Assembly (NCBI GenBank): GCA_937863865.1
Contig: CALMHE010000189.1
Location: forward strand, 1 to 35,186
Source: an uncultured Anaerolineaceae bacterium
GTDB taxonomy: Bacteria > Chloroflexota > Anaerolineae > Anaerolineales > Anaerolineaceae
DNA: 35,186 bases
Direction of reading: 5' to 3'
A program made the position numbers and the translations under genes. Of this stretch, positions 15,466-22,360 are shown piece by piece; position 1 is the first letter of the stretch; each line of letters opens with the position of its first letter. Under the pieces are notes generated by a model, which searched no databases, had not been told where the DNA came from, and saw only the letters and a list, made by a program, of their open reading frames with translations.

Positions 15466-15755
15466 TTATTCCGTGAACTCAACCAACGCCTGACCATGTT
15501 TGACGTGATCGCCCACCGCCACCAGGACGGCAGCCACCACGCCATCGCGGTTGGCGCGGATGGCATTTTTCATCTTCATGGCTTCCAGGGTCAGCAACTC
15601 CTGACCGGGTTTGACGGCATCGCCGGGCTTGACGGCAATGGCAACAATCACGCCAGGGATGGGTGCGGGCACCGCTTTGGCGGAGCTGACCGGTGCAGCT
15701 GCCGGAGCCTGGACTTTGAGCGCCGCGGGTGCTGCAGGTGCAGCCGGCGCAGCTG
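15466..15755 (-). CDS. Biotin carrier subunit of decarboxylase (N-terminus cut at chimeric junction)
   Basis: The frame ending in TAA at 15466 encodes an Ala/Pro-rich linker and then a biotinyl domain of about 68 residues: PAPIPGVIVAIAVKPGDAV, LLTLEAMKMKNAIRA (the biotinylated Lys is in the EAMKM motif) and GQALVEFTE. It is the gamma/biotin carrier protein of the decarboxylase whose beta subunit follows. Upstream of about 15755 the same frame continues only as an out-of-frame reading of unrelated glycosyltransferase DNA, so the true start lies on the lost Chloroflexota DNA. Confidence 0.9.
15741..15755. other. Probable chimeric junction between two genomes
   Basis: To the left, the minus strand reads as biotin carrier linker (PAAPAAP); to the right, in another frame, as a DUF2064 glycosyltransferase (SHTGLSQLRRL). 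Both readings pass through the same 15 bases and both genes are cut there. Gene style changes at this point: strong SD sites and AT-rich spacers on the left, G/C third positions and GTG or leaderless starts on the right. There are no repeats, integrase or target duplication. Confidence 0.85.
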
Positions 15756-16235
15756 GGAAAGCCCGGTGTGCGAGACGCTCATCGGCACGCCGTCGAACAA
15801 GTCGTGTGCCAGATCCACACTGGCGGCACACAGACCGATCATCCAGTAGCCACCATCGGTGGCCAACCCGATGGTGTCGACTCCCCGGTGCGCGGCGGCG
15901 ATGGCATCGGCCAACGCGGCACCCACGTGTGGGGTCTCCATGCCGACGATCACACCTGGGCCGAGATCTTGGAAGCCGTTGCGCAAGCGTTCCTCCAGCC
16001 CATCGCCCCGCTGCGCCACGACGTCGAACGTCGCCGGCATCCACGACTGAGGCTCGCCGTCGAGCAGCAGCACTCGGCGTGCCCCGGTGAGATCCGCCAC
16101 GGCTTCGACCGCCAGCAGCGAGTCGAACAGCGCCGCGCCGGCCACACGCGCTGCTTGCTCCGCGGTGCACGGCGGGCACAACCGAGTCTTCACCTGGCCG
16201 GCAACCGGGGCTTTGGCGATGACGGTGACGTGCAT
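15741..16235 (-). CDS. DUF2064 glycosyltransferase-like protein (C-terminus cut at junction)
   Basis: Starting at ATG 16235, the product begins MHVTVIAKAPVAGQVKTRLCPP, the opening of the DUF2064/TIGR04282 family, a GT-A fold related to nucleotidyl- and glycosyltransferases. A GLATDGGYWMIGL segment and FDGVPMSVSHTG are also family features. The family normally goes on after SHTG...QLRRL with another 25-40 residues; here the reading changes into the carrier-protein linker, so the C-terminus is lost. It starts 3 nt after the stop of a GT2 gene, and the two genes are found together in many actinobacteria (recalled, not checked). Confidence 0.85.
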
Positions 16236-16238
16236 CGG

Positions 16239-16895
16239 TCAGCGATCCTCGTTGGCGCGCAACAGGCTGCCCATGTCGCGCACGGCGCCGATGGTGCCGC
16301 GCACCGTTCCCGTGACCTTCGAGCGGCCCTCGCGCTCGCGGTACTCGACGGGCACGTTGCGCACTCGCCACCCCGCTCCCTGAGCTCGAAGGACCATCTC
16401 CAACGGCCATCCGGAACGACGGTCGCGCAGGCCCAACGCCAGCAACCCTTCGCGGCGAGCCGCGCGCATGGGCCCGATGTCGGACAGGCGCAGGCCGGTA
16501 CGCCGGCGCACCTCCATTGCCAGCACTCGATTCGCCACCCGCGCATGCACCGGCCAGGCGCCGCGGCCGGCGATGCGCGCACCGAGCACGAGATCGGCTT
16601 CGTCGCGCAGCACGTAGCCGGCAACCAGCGGCAGCGCCAATGGGTCGAGCGAGGCATCGCAATCCATGAAGCAGACGATGTCGTCGGTCGCGGCTTGCAG
16701 GCCTGCCCAACAGGCCGAGCCGAAGCCGCGCACCGGTTCGCTGATCACGGTGGCACCCAGCTCGGCGGCGATGGCAGCGGTATGGTCGGTCGACCCGTTG
16801 TCCACCACGATGGCGCGGTAGCCGGCCGGCATCCGTCGCAGCACCCACGCCACGGCGGCCGCCTCGTTGAGCGCTGGAAGGATGACATCAGGCAT
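16239..16895 (-). CDS. Family 2 glycosyltransferase
   Basis: The start is the ATG at 16895, giving MPDVILPALNEAAAVAWVL, the standard GT2 opening; a longer frame would read through a tandem repeat. The 218-residue product has the nucleotide-sugar pocket VVDNGSTDHTAAIA, the metal-binding CFMDCDASLDP, and a RRSGWPLEMVLRA / NVPVEYREREGRSKVTG segment of the GT2 acceptor side. It acts on the inner membrane face and most likely moves a sugar to a lipid carrier. The DUF2064 gene follows 3 nt downstream as a likely partner. Confidence 0.92.
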   Translation of the reverse strand: MPDVILPALNEAAAVAWVLRRMPAGYRAIVVDNGSTDHTAAIAAELGATVISEPVRGFGSACWAGLQAATDDIVCFMDCDASLDPLALPLVAGYVLRDEADLVLGARIAGRGAWPVHARVANRVLAMEVRRRTGLRLSDIGPMRAARREGLLALGLRDRRSGWPLEMVLRAQGAGWRVRNVPVEYREREGRSKVTGTVRGTIGAVRDMGSLLRANEDR

Positions 16896-16927
16896 TGCGA
16901 ACCTCACACATCGACGACGCAACCATT

Positions 16928-16987
16928 GAAGACGACGAACCTGAAGACGACGAACCTGAAGACGACGAACCTGGGGACGACGAACCT
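16928..16987. repeat. 15-bp tandem repeat, four units
   Basis: GAAGACGACGAACCT occurs three times head to tail (16928, 16943, 16958), then once with GGG in place of GAA (16973), and a broken fifth copy follows. In one plus frame it reads EDDEP repeats that stop at a TGA near 17015. It lies between the divergent GT2 and epimerase genes, and no gene start fits it. Confidence 0.9.
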
Positions 16988-17013
16988 GGGGACAGCACCG
17001 TGAGCACCGCACC

Positions 17014-18141
17014 GTGAGCACTACACCGCGCACCGGCACGAGCAAGGTGTTGGTCACCGGCGGCGCCGGCTTCATCGGCTCGCACATCGTGGATGAGCTG
17101 ATCGCGTTGGGCCACGAGGTGGTGGTGGTCGACGACCTCGACCCGGCGGCTCATCAGGGCATGCCGGCGGGGCTGAACCCACTCGCTCACTACGTGTGGC
17201 ACGACGTGCGCGACCAGACGGTGTGGCCCACGCTGCTGCGCGGCGTGGATGCCGTGTGCCACCAGGCCGCCAAGGTGGGCCTGGGTGTCGACTTCGCCGA
17301 CGTCGCCGCCTACGTGAGCCGAAACGACCTGGGCACGGCGGTGCTCCTGCACGCGCTGCACGACATCGCCTTCGCCGGTCGGCTGGTGCTGGCCTCGAGC
17401 ATGGTGGTGTACGGCGAGGGACGGTACCGATGCCCCGAGCACGGCGTGGTGCGGCCCGGGCCGCGCCTGCAAGCCCACCTGGAGGCGGGCCAATACGAGC
17501 CGCCGTGCCCAGCATGCGGCGGACAGCTGATTGCCGAGGCCGTGCCGGAGGACCACTGGCTCGACCCGCGCAACGTGTACGCCACCACCAAGCTGGCGCA
17601 GGAGGGACTGTGCACGGCCTACGAACGCGAGCACCCCGGCAGCACCGTGACTGCACTGCGCTACCACAACGTGTACGGCCCGCGCATGCCACGCGACACC
17701 CCATACGCGGGCGTGGCCAGCCTGTTCCGCAGCTCGTACGAACGCGGTGAAGGCCCGCGCGTGTTCGAGGACGGCGGGCAACGACGCGACTTCGTCCATG
17801 TGTCGGATGTCGCGCACGCGAACGTGTTGGCGCTCACCAACGAGCAACCGGCTGCCGGCGCGTTCAACGTGTGCTCCGGCACCCCGCGCACGATCCTCGA
17901 CATGGCGGGAGCGCTGCGACCCGACGGAGCACCGGCGCCACGCGTCGTGGGCGGCTATCGCCTCGGCGACATCCGCCACGTGTTCGCCAACCCAGAGCGC
18001 GCAGCTGCCCGTCTGGGCTTTCGCGCAGCTGTCACGTTCGAGGACGGCATGCGCCAGTTCGCCACCGGCGCGCTGCGCAGTGTCGCCGGGCCTCGGCCCG
18101 ACGAACTGACCCGCGGCACCATGACCGCACGTGCCGACTGA
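17014..18141 (+). CDS. NAD-dependent sugar epimerase/dehydratase (extended SDR)
   Basis: A GTG start gives 375 residues. VTGGAGFIGSHIVDEL is the NAD-binding Rossmann motif, ASSMVVYGEG carries the active-site Ser, and Y189-x3-K193 (YATTK) is the catalytic pair. RYHNVYGPRM and RRDFVHVSDVA are also typical. An unusual insert between the Ser strand and the YxxxK helix holds CPEH (140-143) and CPACG (165-169), which looks like a small zinc knuckle of CxxH/CxxC type. Substrate is probably a nucleotide sugar for the cell envelope, in line with the glycosyltransferases alongside. Confidence 0.9.
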   Translation: MSTTPRTGTSKVLVTGGAGFIGSHIVDELIALGHEVVVVDDLDPAAHQGMPAGLNPLAHYVWHDVRDQTVWPTLLRGVDAVCHQAAKVGLGVDFADVAAYVSRNDLGTAVLLHALHDIAFAGRLVLASSMVVYGEGRYRCPEHGVVRPGPRLQAHLEAGQYEPPCPACGGQLIAEAVPEDHWLDPRNVYATTKLAQEGLCTAYEREHPGSTVTALRYHNVYGPRMPRDTPYAGVASLFRSSYERGEGPRVFEDGGQRRDFVHVSDVAHANVLALTNEQPAAGAFNVCSGTPRTILDMAGALRPDGAPAPRVVGGYRLGDIRHVFANPERAAARLGFRAAVTFEDGMRQFATGALRSVAGPRPDELTRGTMTARAD

Positions 18142-18166
18142 GAGCCGGTTCACCACGTCGACACCG

Positions 18167-19498
18167 TCACCACTTCGACACCAGGGCGGCCTGCAGCACG
18201 ATTGCACACGTCGCCTGCACGGCGACGGCACCAGCGCCCGACCACCGACGCCGACGGGAGACCAGCGCCGCCCCGGCGAGGGCGAGCCATGGGTAGAAGA
18301 TCAACCAGATTCGCTCGACCTCGCCCTTCGTGTAGGTGGACAGGTGCGATGCGGTGAGCGCAACTGTTGCTCCACCCACCAGCAACCACATCCGCCGACT
18401 GCGCAGCGTGCCCATGCCCAGCACGGTCACCGGGCCCAGCGCGAACAGTGCGGCGCCGAGGTTGCCGATCGCGAAGTAGCTCCACCGACGAAAGCCGGCG
18501 GAGCCCGCGTGGTACTGCTCTCGGGTCGCATCCACGCCATCGAGCCACCAGAAGCCGGCGATCCAGAACGCGGCCACCACCGCAAGACCGGCAGCGACGC
18601 CGGCCATCACCACCAACCAGGCGCCACGCTCGCGTCGCACCAGCGCCGCCAGCAGCAGCACCGCAGGAATCACGAGCAGCATCGCGCCGAGATACGTGAG
18701 GAACAAGAGGCATCCCAGCAGCAGGCCGGCCGCAATGCCGAACCACGCTGCACGCGTCCCATCGCGGTTCGCTCCTTCCGCGACCAGCGCAACGCCGAGC
18801 GCTCCGACCGCCGCGAACACAGCATCGCCCGACGTCACCATCCACACCGCATACGGCGCGACGATCAGCAATGGCGCCGCCCGACGCATCCATTCGTCGC
18901 CTGCGACCGCCCGCACGGTGAGAAGCACCGCGACCGCCGTTGCACCGGTTGCCAGCAACGACAAGCCCACCACCGGCCACACGCCGTGCAGGCCGACTGC
19001 CTCGAGGAACTTGAGCACGAGCACGAACCCCGGCGGATGGCCACGCACGTGAACCGAGTAGCGATCGAGCTGCTCGACGAAGGTGCGTACGAACTCGCCG
19101 GCGGGTGGAGCCGTGCTCAGGTTTGCCCAGTACTCCGTGGGGTGCTCGGCGCCGTAGCGCAAACCGTCGGCCCCGTCGGTCAATGCCAGCAGCGCCGCGA
19201 ACAACGCAGCACCGACGCCTGTCGCGAGCAGCACCCATCGTTGACGCGCCCGCCACCACCACCCGAGCCGGCAGCTGATCGCCAGCGCGGCCGCCAGCAC
19301 GCCGGCACCGACCAGGCCCCAGCCGAAGCGCCACACCCAACCGTCGATCTCATCGCGCCCCACCAGTGGTGCGGCACCGAGGTTGACGCGGGTGTTGGTT
19401 CGCTGCTCGGCCCGACCCTCGACCATGCTCCACCACACCACGGCGGCGCCGGTAGCGAGCAACGCGGCCGGCAGCAGCCGACGACGCCAGCGGGTCAT
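18167..19498 (-). CDS. GT-C-like polytopic membrane glycosyltransferase
   Basis: 443 residues with about ten to twelve membrane segments. After the second or third segment comes a long loop with EHPTEYWANLSTAPP and then VHVRGHPPGFVLVL, the H-P-P-G loop pattern seen in GT39/ArnT/DUF2029-type mannosyl- or arabinosyltransferases. A late loop STYTKGEVERIWLIFYPW is also characteristic of this class in actinobacteria. It would use a polyprenyl-phosphate sugar at the outer membrane face. It overlaps the DoxX-like gene by ATGA, so the two are co-translated, and it converges with the epimerase gene. Confidence 0.75.
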   Translation of the reverse strand: MTRWRRRLLPAALLATGAAVVWWSMVEGRAEQRTNTRVNLGAAPLVGRDEIDGWVWRFGWGLVGAGVLAAALAISCRLGWWWRARQRWVLLATGVGAALFAALLALTDGADGLRYGAEHPTEYWANLSTAPPAGEFVRTFVEQLDRYSVHVRGHPPGFVLVLKFLEAVGLHGVWPVVGLSLLATGATAVAVLLTVRAVAGDEWMRRAAPLLIVAPYAVWMVTSGDAVFAAVGALGVALVAEGANRDGTRAAWFGIAAGLLLGCLLFLTYLGAMLLVIPAVLLLAALVRRERGAWLVVMAGVAAGLAVVAAFWIAGFWWLDGVDATREQYHAGSAGFRRWSYFAIGNLGAALFALGPVTVLGMGTLRSRRMWLLVGGATVALTASHLSTYTKGEVERIWLIFYPWLALAGAALVSRRRRWSGAGAVAVQATCAIVLQAALVSKW

Positions 19499-20472
19499 TC
19501 AGCCAACGTTGCGGCAACCGGCGAGTGGCTCGCCGCTGCTGCGTCGACCTGCACCGAGCCGGCACCCAGCACGCGCCGGGCGAACAACGCCGACGCCACT
19601 GCAAGGCCACCCCAGAACGCCATGTTGGTGCCTGTCGATACCTTCTGCACCGCGCCATCGTCGCGCATGTAGTCGAACGTCTGCTGGAAGAGGACGGCGA
19701 CGGCGAGAGCGGCGAAGCCTGCCGCAGCCACGTATGCCAGCACGGCCTTGCGGCTGCCCGCGATGAGCAGCACCCCGCAGGCGACGGTGAGCAGCGCCCA
19801 CAGCGGGTTGAAGAACAGGAACTTCAGCTCCCACCGTCGGGTGACGCCACCGTCCGCGTTGGCGAACCCGGCATCGCTGCCCAGCAGCGCGGCCGCCTTG
19901 CCGGTGAAGTCGATCGAGCGCGCCACGAACAGCCCGAGCGCCCCGACCACGACGGCCACGATGCCGGTGGAACGCATCGCTCGGCCGGATCGCGCGGGCG
20001 CGCCGGCGAGCACCCCGTCGACGCCGAGATGATCGCCCGACGGCACCGCCCACAACAACAGGTGCAGCCCGATCATGAGCAGGTACGACCAGGCCCACTC
20101 GTCGGCCCTCGGGTAGTAGAGCACCGAGAGACCGATCGGCACCGCCATCGCGGCACCGGCGAGCGCGACGAGGCGCGAGCGGTACCCGATGAGCAGCAGG
20201 GCGGCAACCACCGCCTCGCTGATGAGCGTGAACCAGCCGAAGAGCTGGAAGTTGGGCAGCACCAGCTCGCGCAGCGCCCATCGATACGGCGCGAGTGGAG
20301 CGTTGTCGGCACCTGCCGCAACGTACTTGTAGAGGCCCCCGCCGTTGGCCTCGCCGAAGTCGGTGGGCACCTTCCAGTGCAGGTTGGCCAACCACATCAA
20401 CCCCGCGAGGATGCGCACGCCGCCGATGGTGAAACCCTGCGCCCTCACCACCATCTCTGCACGAGTCGTCAT
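19495..20472 (-). CDS. DoxX-like membrane protein
   Basis: The start is placed at ATG 20472 (MTTRAEMVVRAQG); an ATG 33 nt further out is possible. About 325 residues. The N-terminal part, IGGVRILAGLMWLANLHWKVPTDFG, followed by helices with FGWFTLISEAVVAALLLIGYRSRLVALAGA and SVLYYPRADEWAWSYLLMIGLHLLL, is the DoxX/DoxD four-helix domain linked to thiosulfate:quinone oxidoreductases and to poorly defined membrane redox complexes. A second hydrophobic part (about 170-325) adds three or four helices. The gene start is 103 bp from the divergent rhodanese-fusion gene, so both may serve sulfur or redox metabolism, which is only a suggestion. Confidence 0.75.
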   Translation of the reverse strand: MTTRAEMVVRAQGFTIGGVRILAGLMWLANLHWKVPTDFGEANGGGLYKYVAAGADNAPLAPYRWALRELVLPNFQLFGWFTLISEAVVAALLLIGYRSRLVALAGAAMAVPIGLSVLYYPRADEWAWSYLLMIGLHLLLWAVPSGDHLGVDGVLAGAPARSGRAMRSTGIVAVVVGALGLFVARSIDFTGKAAALLGSDAGFANADGGVTRRWELKFLFFNPLWALLTVACGVLLIAGSRKAVLAYVAAAGFAALAVAVLFQQTFDYMRDDGAVQKVSTGTNMAFWGGLAVASALFARRVLGAGSVQVDAAAASHSPVAATLAE

Positions 20473-20575
20473 GGCGATCAGCATTGCAGCGCGCTTCGCG
20501 TGCACCGCTCAGTTTCGGGAAAGTTTCGTGCTTCCCAATCGCCGCCGACGCGGATGCCACCTACCATCCTGGGCC

Positions 20576-21445
20576 ATGGAAGGACCGGCAACCTGGGGCA
20601 AACGGGATCAGGGCGGGTTGCAGGCGGCGATCGACGAGCTACCCACGTTCCTGAGCGCGACCGTGTTGCACCTCGGGCATGACGACCCATCGCTGCTTGC
20701 CATGCTCACCGGTGAACACAGCTGCGTTGCACACGTGTCGGAGGCGGAGGTCATCAACCTCCAGATGGAGCGTCGGTACGACCTGGTCGTCATCGGCACA
20801 ACCCTCCTCGCGAGCGACGACGGGCATCGGCGCGCGGTCATGCATGCAGCGATGCAGCACGTCGACCGCGGCGGTCACCTGGTCATCATCCACCAGCACA
20901 CCCAACCCGCGCTCGGCGACGGGTTTCGAGCCGACGATCTGCACCTGCTCGGCTGCTATCCGGTCGGCACCATGCACTTGTCGCTGTATCGACGCGGCGA
21001 CCGCCTCACCGTGCACGATCTGCTGTTCGAAGCACGCGCGACGATTCGCCGCCTCACGGCCAACCAACTGCACGACCGAATGCAGTCGGCCGATCCTCCG
21101 CTGGTGCTCGACACGCGCACGCACACCGACCGCGGGCGCTTCGGTGTCATCCCGGGCTCGGTGCACGTGCCGCGCACAGTGGTCGAGTGGCATCTCGATC
21201 CGGCCAACGGCTACTTGCACCCGGAGATGCGATCGTTCGACCAAGCGCTCGTGCTGGTGTGCAACGGTGGGTACAGCTCGTCACTGGCCGCCGCCAACCT
21301 CGTGCGCATCGGGTTCACCGATGTCGCCGACCTGATCGGTGGGCACACCGCCTGGTGCACCACCGGGCTGCCCGTCGTTCGCGCCGACCACTCGCATCTC
21401 GACACGCCTGCGTTCGACGAAATGAGCGTCAAGTACGAGCGATGA
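20576..21445 (+). CDS. Methyltransferase-like / rhodanese fusion protein
   Basis: The start ATG at 20576 (MEGPATWGKRDQGG) gives 289 residues; upstream frame extensions lie inside the divergent promoter region. Residues about 20-150 look like a class I methyltransferase fold: VLHLGHDDPSLLAML stands where the SAM motif I should be but lacks the G-x-G pattern, followed by RRYDLVVIGTTLL and GGHLVIIHQHTQ. From about 170 it is a rhodanese domain: PLVLDTRTHTDRGRFGVIPGSVHVPR, VLVCNGGYSSSLAA with the active-site Cys, and DVADLIGGHTAW. Expected role is persulfide chemistry. Its last 17 bp overlap the end of the MTA phosphorylase gene on the other strand. Confidence 0.8.
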   Translation: MEGPATWGKRDQGGLQAAIDELPTFLSATVLHLGHDDPSLLAMLTGEHSCVAHVSEAEVINLQMERRYDLVVIGTTLLASDDGHRRAVMHAAMQHVDRGGHLVIIHQHTQPALGDGFRADDLHLLGCYPVGTMHLSLYRRGDRLTVHDLLFEARATIRRLTANQLHDRMQSADPPLVLDTRTHTDRGRFGVIPGSVHVPRTVVEWHLDPANGYLHPEMRSFDQALVLVCNGGYSSSLAAANLVRIGFTDVADLIGGHTAWCTTGLPVVRADHSHLDTPAFDEMSVKYER

Positions 21446-22268
21446 GCTCGTCGTACGAGTGCTGCACCGCATGCACGATCAGCTCGCGAACACGAGCGAC
21501 GTTGGCGTGCATCATCGCGAAGACGGCCTCCATCGTGACCGGCTCGTGGCCGTCGACGCCGGCGTCGTAGTCGGTGACCAGCGCCACCGACGCGTAGCGA
21601 ATGCCGAGCTCGGCTGCGAGTACGGCCTCCGGGTAGCCGGTCATGTTCACGACGTGCCACCCCATCGAACGGAACCATTCGCTCTCCGCGCGCGTGGAGA
21701 AGCGGGGGCCGTTGATCACCACCATCGTGCCGCCATCCACCACGTCGGCCCCGGTACGCCGACCGGCCAGCACCAAGTTGGCGCGCAACACTGGGTCGTA
21801 GGGGTCGGCGAAGCTCTGGTGGTGCACGGGGCCGCCGGTGCCGGGTTCGCCGGCCGGGCCGCCCACGTCGTGAAAGGTGTCGGGACGACCCCAGGTGCGA
21901 TCCACCACCTGATCGATCACCAGCAACTGGCCAGGATGGATGTCGGGCTGCAAGGAGCCCACCGAGCAGGGAGTGACGATCGAACGAACGCCCATCGAGT
22001 GCATCGCCCACAGGTTGGCCCGGTAGGGCACGCGGTGCGCGGCGAACTGGTGCTGGCGGCCGTGCCGCGCCATGAACGCCACGCGATTCCCTGCAACCGA
22101 GCCGACGACGACCGGCCCTGCCGGCCAGCCGTACGGGGTGTCGACCACATGCTCCTCGGCATCGTCGAGGAACTCGTAGAAGCCCGACCCGCCGAACACC
22201 CCCAACGGCACGCCCGGTGCGCCCGTCGCAGTCTCCGTCGGTTGATCTGTCGGTTGCGTTGCGGTCAT
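21429..22268 (-). CDS. mtnP: S-methyl-5'-thioadenosine phosphorylase
   Basis: 279 residues from the ATG at 22268. LGVFGGSGFYEFLDD is the phosphate-loop opening of the PNP/MTAP family, followed by ARHGRQHQFAAHRVPYRANLWAM and INGPRFSTRAESEWFRSMG. The base-specificity loop VALVTDYDAGVDG has Asp where MTAP uses Asp to bind adenine (PNP has Asn), so MTA rather than inosine is the expected substrate. It splits MTA into adenine and methylthioribose-1-phosphate in methionine salvage. The first 20 residues are a Thr/Pro-rich extension. The gene tail overlaps the rhodanese-fusion gene tail by 17 bp, so antisense interference is possible. Confidence 0.93.
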   Translation of the reverse strand: MTATQPTDQPTETATGAPGVPLGVFGGSGFYEFLDDAEEHVVDTPYGWPAGPVVVGSVAGNRVAFMARHGRQHQFAAHRVPYRANLWAMHSMGVRSIVTPCSVGSLQPDIHPGQLLVIDQVVDRTWGRPDTFHDVGGPAGEPGTGGPVHHQSFADPYDPVLRANLVLAGRRTGADVVDGGTMVVINGPRFSTRAESEWFRSMGWHVVNMTGYPEAVLAAELGIRYASVALVTDYDAGVDGHEPVTMEAVFAMMHANVARVRELIVHAVQHSYDELIART

Positions 22269-22296
22269 CGTGCGTTCATAGCACGACGAACGGTCG

Positions 22297-22302
22297 TACA
22301 GT
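22297..22302 (+). promoter_or_regulatory. Putative -10 box before the hexosaminidase leader ORF
   Basis: TACAGT stands 7 nt before the ATG at 22310, so the transcript would be leaderless or nearly so. No clear -35 is visible. Confidence 0.35.
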
Positions 22303-22309
22303 CGCGGCG

Positions 22310-22360
22310 ATGGCAACCGCGGCAGCGAAGGCACCCAGCACGTTCCTGGTGGCTGTGTGA
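22310..22360 (+). CDS. Possible 16-aa leader ORF coupled to the hexosaminidase
   Basis: The ATG at 22310 lies 7 nt after a -10-like box and reads 16 codons (MATAAAKAPSTFLVAV) to a TGA that overlaps the GTG start of the hexosaminidase gene by the sequence GTGA. This is a typical translational-coupling overlap. The hexosaminidase GTG itself has no ribosome site, so ribosomes from the leader could supply it. The peptide may have no function of its own. Confidence 0.35.
   Translation: MATAAAKAPSTFLVAV

Noticed and set aside
15741-15755. Horizontal transfer as the cause of the composition change
   Set aside because: Both genes at the join are cut without any mobile element, and all genes to the right belong to another phylum-type background, so a chimera is simpler.
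15466-16848. A 460-codon frame that seems to fuse a biotinyl domain to a long Arg-rich region
   Set aside because: The frame crosses the chimeric junction; its N-terminal part is an out-of-frame reading of glycosyltransferase genes.
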